This document shows, piece by piece, positions 27,836 to 36,147 of a stretch of 64,000 bases of DNA. This DNA is from Nocardioides pocheonensis (GTDB lineage: Bacteria; Actinomycetota; Actinomycetes; Propionibacteriales; Nocardioidaceae). Under the pieces are notes generated by a model. That model had not been told where the DNA came from. It worked only from the letters and a program-made list of their open reading frames with translations, and searched no databases. Within the stretch, counting starts at the first letter, position 1; every line of letters begins with the position of its first letter. The stretch is from the NCBI RefSeq assembly GCF_003725535.1, contig NZ_RJSF01000040.1, forward strand, positions 427,407 to 491,406, in the 5' to 3' direction. A program made the position numbers and the translations under genes.

Positions 27836-29006
27836 GCGCCTGGCCGATCACGAGCTGGTGCACCTCGGAGGTGCCCTCGTAGGTCAGCACCGACTCGAGG
27901 TTGTTCGCGTGCCGGAGTGCGGGGTACTCGAGCGTGATGCCGGCGGCACCGAGCAGGGTGCGGCACTGTCGCGCGATCGCGATCGCCTCCCGGGTGTTGT
28001 TGAGCTTGCCGAGGCTGACCTGCTCGTTGCGCAGCGTGCCCGCCTCCTTGAGCCCGGCGAGGTGCAGGGCGAGCAGCATGCCCTTGCCCAGCTCGAGCGT
28101 CATGTCGGCGAGCTTCGCCTGCGACAGCTGGAACGCGGCCAGTGGCTTGTCGAAGATCTGCCGCTCCCGGGCGTAGGCGAGCGTCGACTCCAGGCAGTCG
28201 CGCGCCGCGCCCAGCGAACCGAACACGATCCCGAACCGGGCCTCGGTCAGGCAGGACAGCGGGCCCGACAGCCCGCGCGCCTCGGGCAGCACCGCCGAGG
28301 CAGGCAGCCGCACGTCCTCCAGCACGAGCTCGCTGGTCACCGACGCGCGCAGCGAGAGCTTGCGCTTGATCTCCGGCGCCGTGAACCCCGGCGTGTCGGT
28401 CGGCACCACGAACCCGCGCACGGTCCCGCGGTCCGTGTCGTCGTCGGCCCGTGCCCAGACCACGGCGACGTCGGCGACCGAGCCGTTCGTGATCCACATC
28501 TTCGTGCCGTTGAGCACCCAGTCGCCGGACGGCTCCTGACGGGCCCGGGTGCGCATCCCGCCCGGGTCGGAGCCGAAGTCGGGCTCGGTGAGGCCGAAGC
28601 ACCCCAGAGCTTCCCCTCGGGCCATCCGCGGGAGCCATTCCTGCTTCTGCTCCTCGCTGCCGTACCGCCAGATCGCGAACATCGCCAGCGATCCCTGCAC
28701 CGAGACCAGCGACCGCAGCCCGGAGTCGCCTGCCTCCAGCTCCATGCAGGCCAGCCCGTACGCCGTCGCGGACGTGCCCGCGCAGCCGTAGCCCTCGAGG
28801 TGCATGCCGAGCACCCCGAGCCGGCCGAGCTCGGCGGACAGCTCCCGCGCGGGCACGGTGCCGGCCTCGTACCAGCCCGCGATCTCGGGCCGCAGCCGGT
28901 CGTCGACGTAGCGGCGCACGGTGTCGCGGATGGCGCGGTCCTCGGGGTCGATCAGGTCGTCGATGTCGAAGAGGCCCAAGGGGGAGGCCGGCGCAGACGA
29001 GGTCAT
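27810..29006 (-). CDS. Acyl-CoA dehydrogenase, glutaryl-CoA dehydrogenase type
   Basis: The 398-aa flavoenzyme has the standard ACAD motifs CFGLTEPDFGSDPGGM (FAD and substrate), WITNGSVAD, and the C-terminal catalytic glutamate in LTYEGTSEVHQLVIG. The EGTSEVH ending and the N-terminal LFDIDDLIDPEDRAI resemble glutaryl-CoA dehydrogenases, which oxidise and decarboxylate glutaryl-CoA to crotonyl-CoA in lysine/tryptophan breakdown. The ATG at 29004-29006 was chosen. Its 3' end overlaps the convergent GAF-HATPase gene by 26 nt. Other acyl-CoA substrates cannot be excluded. Confidence 0.88.
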   Translation of the reverse strand: MTSSAPASPLGLFDIDDLIDPEDRAIRDTVRRYVDDRLRPEIAGWYEAGTVPARELSAELGRLGVLGMHLEGYGCAGTSATAYGLACMELEAGDSGLRSLVSVQGSLAMFAIWRYGSEEQKQEWLPRMARGEALGCFGLTEPDFGSDPGGMRTRARQEPSGDWVLNGTKMWITNGSVADVAVVWARADDDTDRGTVRGFVVPTDTPGFTAPEIKRKLSLRASVTSELVLEDVRLPASAVLPEARGLSGPLSCLTEARFGIVFGSLGAARDCLESTLAYARERQIFDKPLAAFQLSQAKLADMTLELGKGMLLALHLAGLKEAGTLRNEQVSLGKLNNTREAIAIARQCRTLLGAAGITLEYPALRHANNLESVLTYEGTSEVHQLVIGQALTGESAFR

Positions 29007-29034
29007 GGCGCCGATCCTCGCACCCAGGGAGCGA

Positions 29035-30399
29035 TCACATCCGGTGGGCCATCGGCAGCGCGAACAGCACGGCGTTGAGCGCACCGAACGCGAGCACGAG
29101 CACGAGCGTCGGCGCGGCGACGCTGCGGGCGATGCTCCCTGCTCCGTGCCGGTTCACCGAGATCCGGTGCCCGGTGAGCACCGACAAGCCGAGTCCGGCC
29201 GCGAGCAGTGCGTACTGCAGCACGCTGATCGTCGCCTGACCGACGACAGCCGTCGACCCGCCGGCCGGCGACCCGATCAGGCCGCCCAGGGTGAACACGA
29301 CGGCCTTGCCTTCCGCGAGCAGGTGGAAGAGGTTGTGGGCGACGTGTGCCGCCACGTCGAGCGGGATGAGCGCGTAGCCGAAGCGAGCGAAGTTCTGCCG
29401 CACCGACTCGCGGCTCTCCGGCGCGGCGACCCATGCGGCCACGGTCAGCAGCAGCACCGGAAGCGAGACCGCGACCAGGAACGCCGCGGTGAAGATCACC
29501 GGGTAGCTCGTGATCCCGGTCGTCCGCTCGATCCAGTCCAGGGCGTCCTGCCAGACGCTCAGCATCGTGACGTTCTGGATCAGCACGATGCCCATGATCG
29601 CCATCGCCAGGAACGACTCCTCGAGCCGCGCGCGCCCGACGAGCCAGAGCTCGCGGGCCGGAGGCCGCACCGTGATCGTGATGGCGTCGTTCGGGCACGA
29701 CTTCACGCAGCTGGCGCAGAGGTTGCAGTTGGCCATGCTGTCGAGCTGCCTGGGGAAGCTGAACAGGGGGCACGGCGGAGTGGTCGCGGTGCCGTTGTAG
29801 CAGGCGGCCCGCGCGGTGCACGTGGCGCAGACGTCCGGGTCGGCGCGCAGCTGCAGCATCCCCGCGCGGGAGTAGTTGCCGCTGAGCCCCCCGAGGAAGC
29901 ACAGGTACCGGCAGAACGTGCGCCTCTGGAAGAACGCCCCACTGACGACCACCGCCGTGGTGAGCAGGAGCAGCAGCACCCCCGAGCCCCAAGGGGAACC
30001 GACGACGCCCCAGACGTGGTCGGCCCAGGTGATCGCGAGGAACGCCGCGTCGATCACCCAGATGCCGTAGACCTTGAGGAACCGCGGCACGGGTCGGTTC
30101 AGGCCTACGGCCTTCTGGACCAGGTCGCTCAGGGTCGCGAACGGGCACACGGCGCACCAGAAGCGCCCGAGCAGCAGGAACGTGAGGGGCACCAGCGGCC
30201 ACCACAGCACCCACATCAGGGCCGTGCCCGCGTTGTCGTGCGCGCCGGACGGGCCGAGGAGCAGCTCGTAGGCGACGAGCCCGAAGACCGCCGCGACCGG
30301 CACCTGGAACACGGTGGGGTACCAGCGGCTGCGCACGAAGGCCGCGATCCCCCGGTGGGACAGCAGGTCGCGGGCGGGCCTCGCCGAGGTCGCGGTCAC
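29035..30399 (-). CDS. Membrane polyferredoxin (NosR/CcoG-like 4Fe-4S protein)
   Basis: The 454-aa protein has roughly nine hydrophobic segments and several cysteine groups: FCAVCP (CxxCP), FCRYLC, CATCTARAAC, and a 4Fe-4S motif CNLCASCVKSCP. This is the arrangement of the membrane flavoprotein partners NosR, NapH and CcoG, which carry electrons across the membrane to a maturation or reductase system. No NosZ, NapA or CcoN gene is in the window, so the acceptor is unknown. The GTG at 30397-30399 overlaps by 4 nt the stop of the upstream His-rich gene, so both are translated together. Confidence 0.82.
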   Translation of the reverse strand: MTATSARPARDLLSHRGIAAFVRSRWYPTVFQVPVAAVFGLVAYELLLGPSGAHDNAGTALMWVLWWPLVPLTFLLLGRFWCAVCPFATLSDLVQKAVGLNRPVPRFLKVYGIWVIDAAFLAITWADHVWGVVGSPWGSGVLLLLLTTAVVVSGAFFQRRTFCRYLCFLGGLSGNYSRAGMLQLRADPDVCATCTARAACYNGTATTPPCPLFSFPRQLDSMANCNLCASCVKSCPNDAITITVRPPARELWLVGRARLEESFLAMAIMGIVLIQNVTMLSVWQDALDWIERTTGITSYPVIFTAAFLVAVSLPVLLLTVAAWVAAPESRESVRQNFARFGYALIPLDVAAHVAHNLFHLLAEGKAVVFTLGGLIGSPAGGSTAVVGQATISVLQYALLAAGLGLSVLTGHRISVNRHGAGSIARSVAAPTLVLVLAFGALNAVLFALPMAHRM

Positions 30400-30758
30400 C
30401 GGGCCGGCCTCGCACGACGGCGCCCGCCGCCTCGCCTGCGCAGCACCCACGCCGTGCCGACCGCGGCGGCGTTGACGGCCCCGAAGCTGCCGAGCACGAC
30501 CAGTCGGGTGCCCTCGGCGACGCTCGTCGCGGGCACCGACAGTGATCCGGCGCCGCCAGATCCGTGGGCGCTGTGTCCCGGGTCGCCGTGGTCGTGTCCC
30601 TCCAACGCGGGTGGCGCCGGAGCGGCGGGTGAGGGCGAGGGGTGCGTGTGGTCGCCCGGTCCCGGGCCCGCGGCGTACGCCGGCCCGGCCGTGAGGACGC
30701 CCGCCGCGACGAGGACGGCCGCGACCGCATGCACCGCTGCCGCGGTCGTCCTGCTCAT
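30396..30758 (-). CDS. Small secreted or membrane His-rich protein
   Basis: A 120-aa protein with a signal peptide (about residues 1-30, ending YAAG), a proline-rich region, a His cluster (HDHGDPGHSAHG, about 54-65), a hydrophobic segment (about 86-106) and an arginine-rich tail. I do not recognise a named family. The His cluster on the outside suggests binding of a divalent metal such as copper or nickel. It overlaps the polyferredoxin gene by 4 nt, suggesting a shared task. It is divergent from the ABC exporter gene. Confidence 0.7.
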   Translation of the reverse strand: MSRTTAAAVHAVAAVLVAAGVLTAGPAYAAGPGPGDHTHPSPSPAAPAPPALEGHDHGDPGHSAHGSGGAGSLSVPATSVAEGTRLVVLGSFGAVNAAAVGTAWVLRRRGGGRRRARPAR

Positions 30759-30854
30759 CGGTCACCCCCGTGATGAGGTTGCACCCCGATCCTCGGGGAC
30801 CGGGCGGGGGCGCGGCCACGGACCAAGTGCCGCGATGAGCGGGCCGATGGTCCC

Positions 30855-30866
30855 TGACAAATGTCA
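30855..30866. promoter_or_regulatory. Palindrome upstream of the ABC-2 exporter/two-component operon
   Basis: TGACA-AA-TGTCA sits 59 nt before the ABC ATPase start in the 167-nt divergent gap. It could be the operator for the DesR-type regulator encoded at the end of the operon, which would make the system self-regulated. Only the symmetry supports this. Confidence 0.4.
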
Positions 30867-30925
30867 TGCCCGGGTCGTGACGACCGGGCGAGGCGCCCGC
30901 GCCCCCGAACCGGCAGGCTGTGGCC

Positions 30926-31867
30926 ATGACCTCTTCCATGACCGAGACCTCGGCTCGGGGCTTCACCGGCAGCGAACCTGCGGTGAGCCTGACCGGGGTC
31001 AGCAAGGACTTCGGCCACGTGCACGCGGTGCGTGGCGTCGACCTGACCATCGCCCCCGGCGAGATCGTCGCCTTCCTCGGCCCGAACGGCGCCGGGAAGA
31101 CCACGACCATCGACATGATCCTCGGCCTCACGCAGCCCACCGCTGGTGAGGTCGAGGTCCTCGGCCTGGCTCCCCGGCACGCGATCGCCCGTGGCCTGGT
31201 GTCCGCGGTGATGCAGACCGGCGGCCTGCTGAAGGACATCACCGTGCGCGAGACCGTGGCCTACACCGGGAGCCTCTTCGCGCACACCCGGTCGATCGAC
31301 GAGGTGCTCGCCGACGCGGGCATCTCCGGCATCGCCGACCGCAAGGTCGCCAAGTGCTCGGGGGGTGAGCAGCAGCGGCTCCGCTTCGCGATGGCGCTGC
31401 TCTCCGACCCCGCGCTCCTCCTCCTCGACGAGCCGACGACCGGCATGGACGTCGAGGGTCGGCGTACGTTCTGGTCGACGATCCGCGAGGACGCCGCCAA
31501 GGGCCGCACCGTGCTGTTCGCCACGCACTACCTCGAGGAGGCCGACCAGTACGCCGACCGGATCGTGCTGATCAGCCAGGGCCGGATCGTCGCCGACGGC
31601 ACCGGCGCCGAGATCAAGGCCCTCGCCAGCGGCCGCACCGTGCGCGCCACCCTGCCCGACGCCGACACGGCCGCGCTCGCGGCGCTCGGCGGGGTCGACC
31701 ACGTCGAGGTCCGCGGCGACAGCGTGATCGTGCACGCCAAGGACAGCGACGCGGTCGCGCGCTACCTGCTGACCCAGACCCCGGCCCGCGACGTCGAGAT
31801 CGCCGCGAAGGGGATCGAGGAGGCATTCCTGAGCCTGACCGGACACGACGAGAGCGAGATCCGATGA
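30926..31867 (+). CDS. ABC transporter ATP-binding protein (ABC-2 exporter type)
   Basis: A 313-aa ATPase with Walker A GPNGAGKT (near residue 54), signature CSGGEQQR, Walker B LLLLDEPTTGMD, and a C-terminal extension of about 80 residues typical of DrrA-like exporters. The signature reads CSGGE rather than LSGGQ. I chose the ATG at 30926; a GTG 6 nt upstream is possible. The ATPase, permease, kinase and regulator genes are separated by 4-nt overlaps or short gaps, forming one operon. The exported substrate, lipid or antimicrobial, cannot be told. Confidence 0.93.
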   Translation: MTSSMTETSARGFTGSEPAVSLTGVSKDFGHVHAVRGVDLTIAPGEIVAFLGPNGAGKTTTIDMILGLTQPTAGEVEVLGLAPRHAIARGLVSAVMQTGGLLKDITVRETVAYTGSLFAHTRSIDEVLADAGISGIADRKVAKCSGGEQQRLRFAMALLSDPALLLLDEPTTGMDVEGRRTFWSTIREDAAKGRTVLFATHYLEEADQYADRIVLISQGRIVADGTGAEIKALASGRTVRATLPDADTAALAALGGVDHVEVRGDSVIVHAKDSDAVARYLLTQTPARDVEIAAKGIEEAFLSLTGHDESEIR

Positions 31868-32655
31868 CCACCCTGCAGACCACCTTCGACCCGCACGCCC
31901 GTCGGGTACCGCCGCTGGGTGGCTTCAACCTCACCGTGCTCGGCATCGAGCTCAAGCGGATGCTGCGCAACCGGCGCACGATCATCTTCACGCTGATCCT
32001 GCCGGCGGCGCTGCTGCTCAGCTTCGGCGGCCAGAAGGGCTGGCAGGACCCGGCCGGCTCGGGCAACGTGGCGGCGTACATCCTGGTCTCGATGGGCCTG
32101 TACGGCGCCGCTCTGACCGCCGCGGCCTGCGGCTCCATGGTCGCCCTCGAGCGTTCGCTCGGCTGGTCGCGCCAGCTGCGCCTGACCCCGCTGAACCCGG
32201 TCGTCTACATCCTGATCAAGGCGCTGGTCGCCCTGGTCATGGGCGGCCTCGCCATCCTGGCGGTCAACGCGACCGGCAAGCTCCAGGGCAAGGCCGAGAT
32301 GCCGACCCATGTGTGGGTGCTGAGCGCCGTCGTCACGCTGTTCTGCACCCTGACGTTCGCGGCCCTCGGGGTCTTCGTCGGCTACGTCGTGCCCGGTGAG
32401 AACGCCATGCAGATCCTCGGTCCCGGCCTGGCCCTGCTGTCCTTCCTGGGCGGAGTCTTCATCCCGCTGGACCAGTACTCCGACGCGGTCCGCCACATCG
32501 CGTACTGGACCCCGATGTACGGCGTCTCCGAGGTCGCGCGCTCGCCGCTGACCCACGAGCTGCCGTGGTACGCCCTGGTCAACGCGATCGGCTGGTTCGC
32601 CCTGTTCGTGGCCGGCGCCGCGTGGCGGATGAGCAAGGACACCGCCCGGGTCTGA
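31864..32655 (+). CDS. ABC-2 type permease
   Basis: A 263-aa membrane subunit with six predicted hydrophobic segments and an N-terminal cytosolic part ending GIELKRMLRNRRTIIFTLI, typical of ABC-2 permeases. It overlaps the ATPase gene by 4 nt (ATGA). It pairs with that ATPase to form an exporter, probably as a dimer of each. The SHELPWYALVN-like C-terminal region lies just before the last helix. Confidence 0.9.
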   Translation: MTTLQTTFDPHARRVPPLGGFNLTVLGIELKRMLRNRRTIIFTLILPAALLLSFGGQKGWQDPAGSGNVAAYILVSMGLYGAALTAAACGSMVALERSLGWSRQLRLTPLNPVVYILIKALVALVMGGLAILAVNATGKLQGKAEMPTHVWVLSAVVTLFCTLTFAALGVFVGYVVPGENAMQILGPGLALLSFLGGVFIPLDQYSDAVRHIAYWTPMYGVSEVARSPLTHELPWYALVNAIGWFALFVAGAAWRMSKDTARV

Positions 32656-32677
32656 CCGGGAAAGTACGGTGAGGAAC

Positions 32678-33799
32678 GTGAGCGCCACACCCGTCGACGC
32701 GAAGCCCGCGGGTCCGCGTCGGTGGGGGTGGGTCTTCGCCCTGGTCTGGCTGTTCTACCTGCTCAACCCGCTCGAGGCGGCCTGGGAGAAGCGCGACAGC
32801 CTCGCAGGGTGGGTCGGCGTGGTCGGCACGTTGCTGTTCGCGCTGGTCTACGCGGGCGCGTTCATGATGCTGCGCTGGAACCGGCCCGAGGGCACGCCGT
32901 TCCGGGTCTCGCCGAACCGCTCGCTCGGGCTGAGCGTGGTCGCGGTCGAGATCGCGCTCGGGGTGGTCGTGTGCGCAGCCGTCGGCCAGCCCGGGACCGC
33001 GACCGCGGTCTACGTCGCGGTGATCACGATGATCTCCCTGCCGGCACTGCTCGCCTGGCCGGTGGTCATGGTCGTCGCCGGGACGACGTACGGCGCGACC
33101 ATCCTGGTCGACGGCTGGACCAAGGACACCGGCATCCTCTTCGGCACCCTGGTCGCCGCGCTCGCGATCTGGGGCATCTCCCAGGCGATCAACCGCAACA
33201 TCGAGGTGCTCGCCGTGCGCGAGGAGAACGCCCGGCTCGCCCTGGAGGACGAGCGGAACCGGTTCGCCCGCGACCTGCACGACATCCTCGGTCACTCGCT
33301 GACGGTGATCACCGTGAAGGCGGAGCTCGCGCAGAAGCTGTTCGACGTCGACCCGGAGCGCGCGCGTGCCGAGGTGACCGACCTCGAGCGGCTCTCGCGC
33401 GACGCGCTCGCCGACGTCCGCCGCGCGGTCGAGGGGTACCGCGAGCTCACCCTGCCCGGTGAGCTCGCCCGCGCCCGGGTGGCGCTCGAGGCGGCCGAGA
33501 TCGAGGCCCACCTGCCCAACTCGACCGACGACGTGCCGTCCTCGGTGCGCGAGCTGTTCGCCTGGACGATCCGGGAAGGGGTCACCAACGTGGTTCGGCA
33601 CAGCCGGGCGCGGACGTGCACGGTCACCCTGACGCCGACCAGCGCGGAGGTCGCCGACGACGGCCACGGGCCGGACGAGTCGGCAGCGGTCGGCGGGAAC
33701 GGCCTGCGCGGCCTGCGCGAGCGCGCTGCCGCCGTGGGCGCGACCGTGGTCACGACCGCGCGTGAGCCGGGGTTCTCGCTGAAGGTCGTGGTGCCGTGA
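32678..33799 (+). CDS. Sensor histidine kinase, DesK/NarX-type HisKA_3
   Basis: The 373-aa kinase has about five membrane helices (residues 15-170), a coiled stretch, and a HisKA_3 domain with the phosphorylated His201 in FARDLHDILGHSLTV. A shortened HATPase follows with EGVTNVVRHS and GNGLRGLRERAA. There is no large outer sensor domain, so it probably senses the membrane itself or the neighbouring exporter. I chose the GTG at 32678 because GAGGAAC lies 1-7 nt upstream; a GTG at 32669 is possible. It overlaps the response regulator by 4 nt. Confidence 0.93.
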   Translation: MSATPVDAKPAGPRRWGWVFALVWLFYLLNPLEAAWEKRDSLAGWVGVVGTLLFALVYAGAFMMLRWNRPEGTPFRVSPNRSLGLSVVAVEIALGVVVCAAVGQPGTATAVYVAVITMISLPALLAWPVVMVVAGTTYGATILVDGWTKDTGILFGTLVAALAIWGISQAINRNIEVLAVREENARLALEDERNRFARDLHDILGHSLTVITVKAELAQKLFDVDPERARAEVTDLERLSRDALADVRRAVEGYRELTLPGELARARVALEAAEIEAHLPNSTDDVPSSVRELFAWTIREGVTNVVRHSRARTCTVTLTPTSAEVADDGHGPDESAAVGGNGLRGLRERAAAVGATVVTTAREPGFSLKVVVP

Positions 33800-34401
33800 T
33801 CCGGCTGCTGCTCGCCGACGACCAGGCCCTCGTGCGCGGCGCCCTCGCCGCGCTGCTGGCCCTGGAGCCCGACCTCGAGGTGGTCGCCGAGGTCGGCTCC
33901 GGCGACGAGGTCCTCGACGCGGTGCGCGAGCACCGCCCGGACGTGGCCCTGCTCGACGTCGAGATGCCGGGCCTGGACGGGATCAGCGCGGCTGCCGCCG
34001 TGCGCCAGGAGTTCCCGGACGTGCGAGTCCTCATCGTGACCACCTTCGGCCGGCCGGGGTTCCTGCGCCGGGCGCTGCAGGCCGGGGCATCCGGCTTCGT
34101 CGTCAAGGACACACCGGCCGCCGAGCTGGCCGACGCCGTACGCCGCGTGCACGCGGGCCTGCGGGTCGTGGACCCGGCCCTCGCCACCGACAGCCTGGTC
34201 GCCGGGGAGTCGCCCCTGACCGCCCGGGAGACCGAGGTGCTCCAGGCCGCGCGCGACGGCTCCTCGGTGGCGACGATCGCCGGGAGGCTGTTCCTCTCCG
34301 AGGGCACCGTCCGCAACCACCTCTCCAGCGCGATCGGGAAGACCGGCGCCGGCAACCGCGCCGAGGCGGTGCGGATCGCGGACGGCAACGGCTGGTTGTG
34401 A
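33796..34401 (+). CDS. Response regulator, NarL/DesR type
   Basis: The 201-aa regulator has a receiver domain with the phosphorylated Asp54 (VALLDVEMPG), the acidic pair LADDQ, and a LuxR-type DNA-binding domain with SPLTARETEVLQAA and LFLSEGTVRNHLSSAI. It is the last gene of the exporter operon. Its target may be the TGACA-AA-TGTCA palindrome before the ABC ATPase. REP-like repeats follow. Confidence 0.94.
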   Translation: MIRLLLADDQALVRGALAALLALEPDLEVVAEVGSGDEVLDAVREHRPDVALLDVEMPGLDGISAAAAVRQEFPDVRVLIVTTFGRPGFLRRALQAGASGFVVKDTPAAELADAVRRVHAGLRVVDPALATDSLVAGESPLTARETEVLQAARDGSSVATIAGRLFLSEGTVRNHLSSAIGKTGAGNRAEAVRIADGNGWL

Positions 34402-34597
34402 GCCGGAGCCCTGCGACGCGTCGTACTGAGCTTGCCGAAGTGAAGGAGCAGGGGTCCGACGCGAACAGGTTGAGCGAGGCCGCGGGTGCGTGTGCGCTCG
34501 TCCTGAGGTGCGAGCGCAGCGAGCCTCGAAGGGAAACCGCGACGCCGGGCCGAAACCTCTGTGAGCCGCGGGCCGAGACCTTCGTGAGCCGGAGCCT
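34402..34597. repeat. REP-like repeat cluster between operons
   Basis: The gap between the DesR-type regulator and the convergent ABC ATPase holds several short repeats. GTGAGCCGGAGCC occurs twice (34399-34411 and about 34583-34595). CGAAACCTCTGTGAGCCG and CGAGACCTTCGTGAGCCG form a direct pair. A palindromic unit TCCTGAGG..GCGCAGCGAG..CTCGAAGGG (34501-34533) matches the one in the tmsA-like gene. A third unit, TACTGAGCTTGCCGAAG, lies near 34425-34441. The open frame across the region has no protein-like character. Confidence 0.6.
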
Positions 34598-35287
34598 CTA
34601 GGCCGGTCGCCCGGCAGCCAGCGGCCGGGCCCAGGACGCCCGGCCCTCGTTCAGGACCAGCTCCGCGTCCGCCGGCTCGGCAGCCTCGGGGTCATGGGTC
34701 GCGACCACGACGACGCAGCCCGCGTCCGCCTCCGCGCGGAGCGCGGCGAGCACGCGCTGCCGGTTGGCCGCGTCGAGCTCGCTCGTGGGCTCGTCGAGCA
34801 GGAGCACCCGCGCGCGTGACGCGAGCAGCACGGCGATCGCCGCCCGCTGCTGCTGGCCGCCCGAGAGCTCCTCCGCGAGGTGGCGACGCTCCTCGTCGAG
34901 GCCGACCGCGGCCAGCGCATCGACCACCCGCGCCCCGGCCTCGGCCGGTTCGACCCCGGTGGCCAGCACGCCGACCAGTCCGTTCTCCTCCGCCGTGAGG
35001 GTGGACACGAGGCCACCGGCCTGGGGCAGGAGCACGACCCCTGCGCGCAGGGCCTGCTCGCGGGACTCGATCACGGAGCCGTCGACGCCGACCGTGCCCG
35101 CGGACGGCCGGAGACCGCCCGACAGGGCCCACAGCAGCGAGGACTTCCCCGATCCCGACGAGCCGGTCACCGCGAGCAAGGTGCCGCCGGGCACGACCAG
35201 GTCGAGAGGGTGCAGAGCGACGCGGTCGCCGTACCGGACCTCCAGGCCGGACGCTTCGAGCCAGACGGTCGGACGTCCGCCGCTCAT
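34598..35287 (-). CDS. ABC transporter ATP-binding protein (second ATPase of FtsX-type system)
   Basis: The 229-aa ATPase has Walker A GSSGSGKS, signature LSGGQQQR, Walker B VLLLDEPTSELD and the switch His in ATHD. Its ATG overlaps the stop of the preceding ATPase by 4 nt. With the large FtsX-like permease it forms a MacB/LolCDE-type assembly, here with two different ATPases. Such systems work on cell-envelope substrates by mechanotransmission rather than transport through the membrane. Confidence 0.92.
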   Translation of the reverse strand: MSGGRPTVWLEASGLEVRYGDRVALHPLDLVVPGGTLLAVTGSSGSGKSSLLWALSGGLRPSAGTVGVDGSVIESREQALRAGVVLLPQAGGLVSTLTAEENGLVGVLATGVEPAEAGARVVDALAAVGLDEERRHLAEELSGGQQQRAAIAVLLASRARVLLLDEPTSELDAANRQRVLAALRAEADAGCVVVVATHDPEAAEPADAELVLNEGRASWARPLAAGRPA

Positions 35288-36147
35288 GGCGTGCCTCCTG
35301 GCCCGGCCGCTGCCTCCGGCTCGTCCTCGACGAGCAGGTGGTAGGTGCCGTCGACGGGATGGAACCGCACGAGGGTGCCCGGCGGCAGGTCGACCAGGGC
35401 GTGCGCCGGCAGCGGCAGGAACCCGTCGGCGCTGACCACGGAGTACTCCTCGCCACTGCGGCCTTCGCCGCCGATCCGGCCGTCGCGGATGGTGACCGTG
35501 CGCGGCAGCGACGTCGCGACCTCGGCGTCGTGGGTGACCAGGACGATCGTGGTGCCCCAGTGCGCGTTGATCTCGCCGAGCGTCTCGAGCACGCGGTCGC
35601 GCGCCCGGTGGTCGAGCTCGCCGGTGGGCTCGTCGGCGAGGAGCACACCGGGGCTCGGTGCCAGGGCGACCGCGAGGGCGGCCAGCTGCAGCTCTCCCGG
35701 GCTCAGCGAGCGCAGGTCGGTGTCGGCTCGCGACGCCAGCCCGACGGAGGCCAGCACCTCGTCCGGGTCGCGCACGCCGGAAGGATCCACGCGGCGGGCG
35801 GCCGCCTGCGCGAAGCCGACGTTCTCCCGGGGGGAGCAGTAGGGGAGCAGGTTGCGCTGGGACCCCTGGAGCATCAGGGACACCGTGCGTGCGCGGAGCC
35901 GGTCCAGCTCGCGGGCGGTGGCGGCGGAGAGCTCGAGCTCGCCGACCCGGATGTGACCGGCGCTCGGTCGGAACAGCCCGCCCATGAGGCTCAGCAGGGT
36001 CGACTTGCCCGACCCCGACGGCCCGAGGAGGCCGATGAACTCGCCGGCGGCCACGCTGAGGTCCACGCCGGCGAGCGCCGCGACGTCGTGCCCCTCGGTG
36101 CGGTAGATGTGCACGAGGCGCCGGGTGCTGACGGCGGTCCCGGTCAT
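35284..36147 (-). CDS. ABC transporter ATP-binding protein (first ATPase of FtsX-type system)
   Basis: The 287-aa ATPase of the MacB/LolD group has Walker A GPSGSGKS, signature LSPGELQ, Walker B VLLADEPTGELD and switch VTHD. The signature motif departs from LSGGQ, so it may be the less active partner. A C-terminal extension of about 60 residues (after GEGRSGEEYS) is not part of the ATPase fold. It overlaps its neighbours by 4 nt on both sides. Confidence 0.92.
   Translation of the reverse strand: MTGTAVSTRRLVHIYRTEGHDVAALAGVDLSVAAGEFIGLLGPSGSGKSTLLSLMGGLFRPSAGHIRVGELELSAATARELDRLRARTVSLMLQGSQRNLLPYCSPRENVGFAQAAARRVDPSGVRDPDEVLASVGLASRADTDLRSLSPGELQLAALAVALAPSPGVLLADEPTGELDHRARDRVLETLGEINAHWGTTIVLVTHDAEVATSLPRTVTIRDGRIGGEGRSGEEYSVVSADGFLPLPAHALVDLPPGTLVRFHPVDGTYHLLVEDEPEAAAGPGGTP

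Noticed and set aside
29035-31242. 735-codon minus-strand open frame extending the polyferredoxin upstream
   Set aside because: The upstream part lies opposite the ABC ATPase start and over the His-rich gene. The GTG at 30399 gives the natural operon overlap.
34398-34601. 67-codon frame after the response regulator
   Set aside because: It consists of REP-like repeats and has no ribosome binding site.
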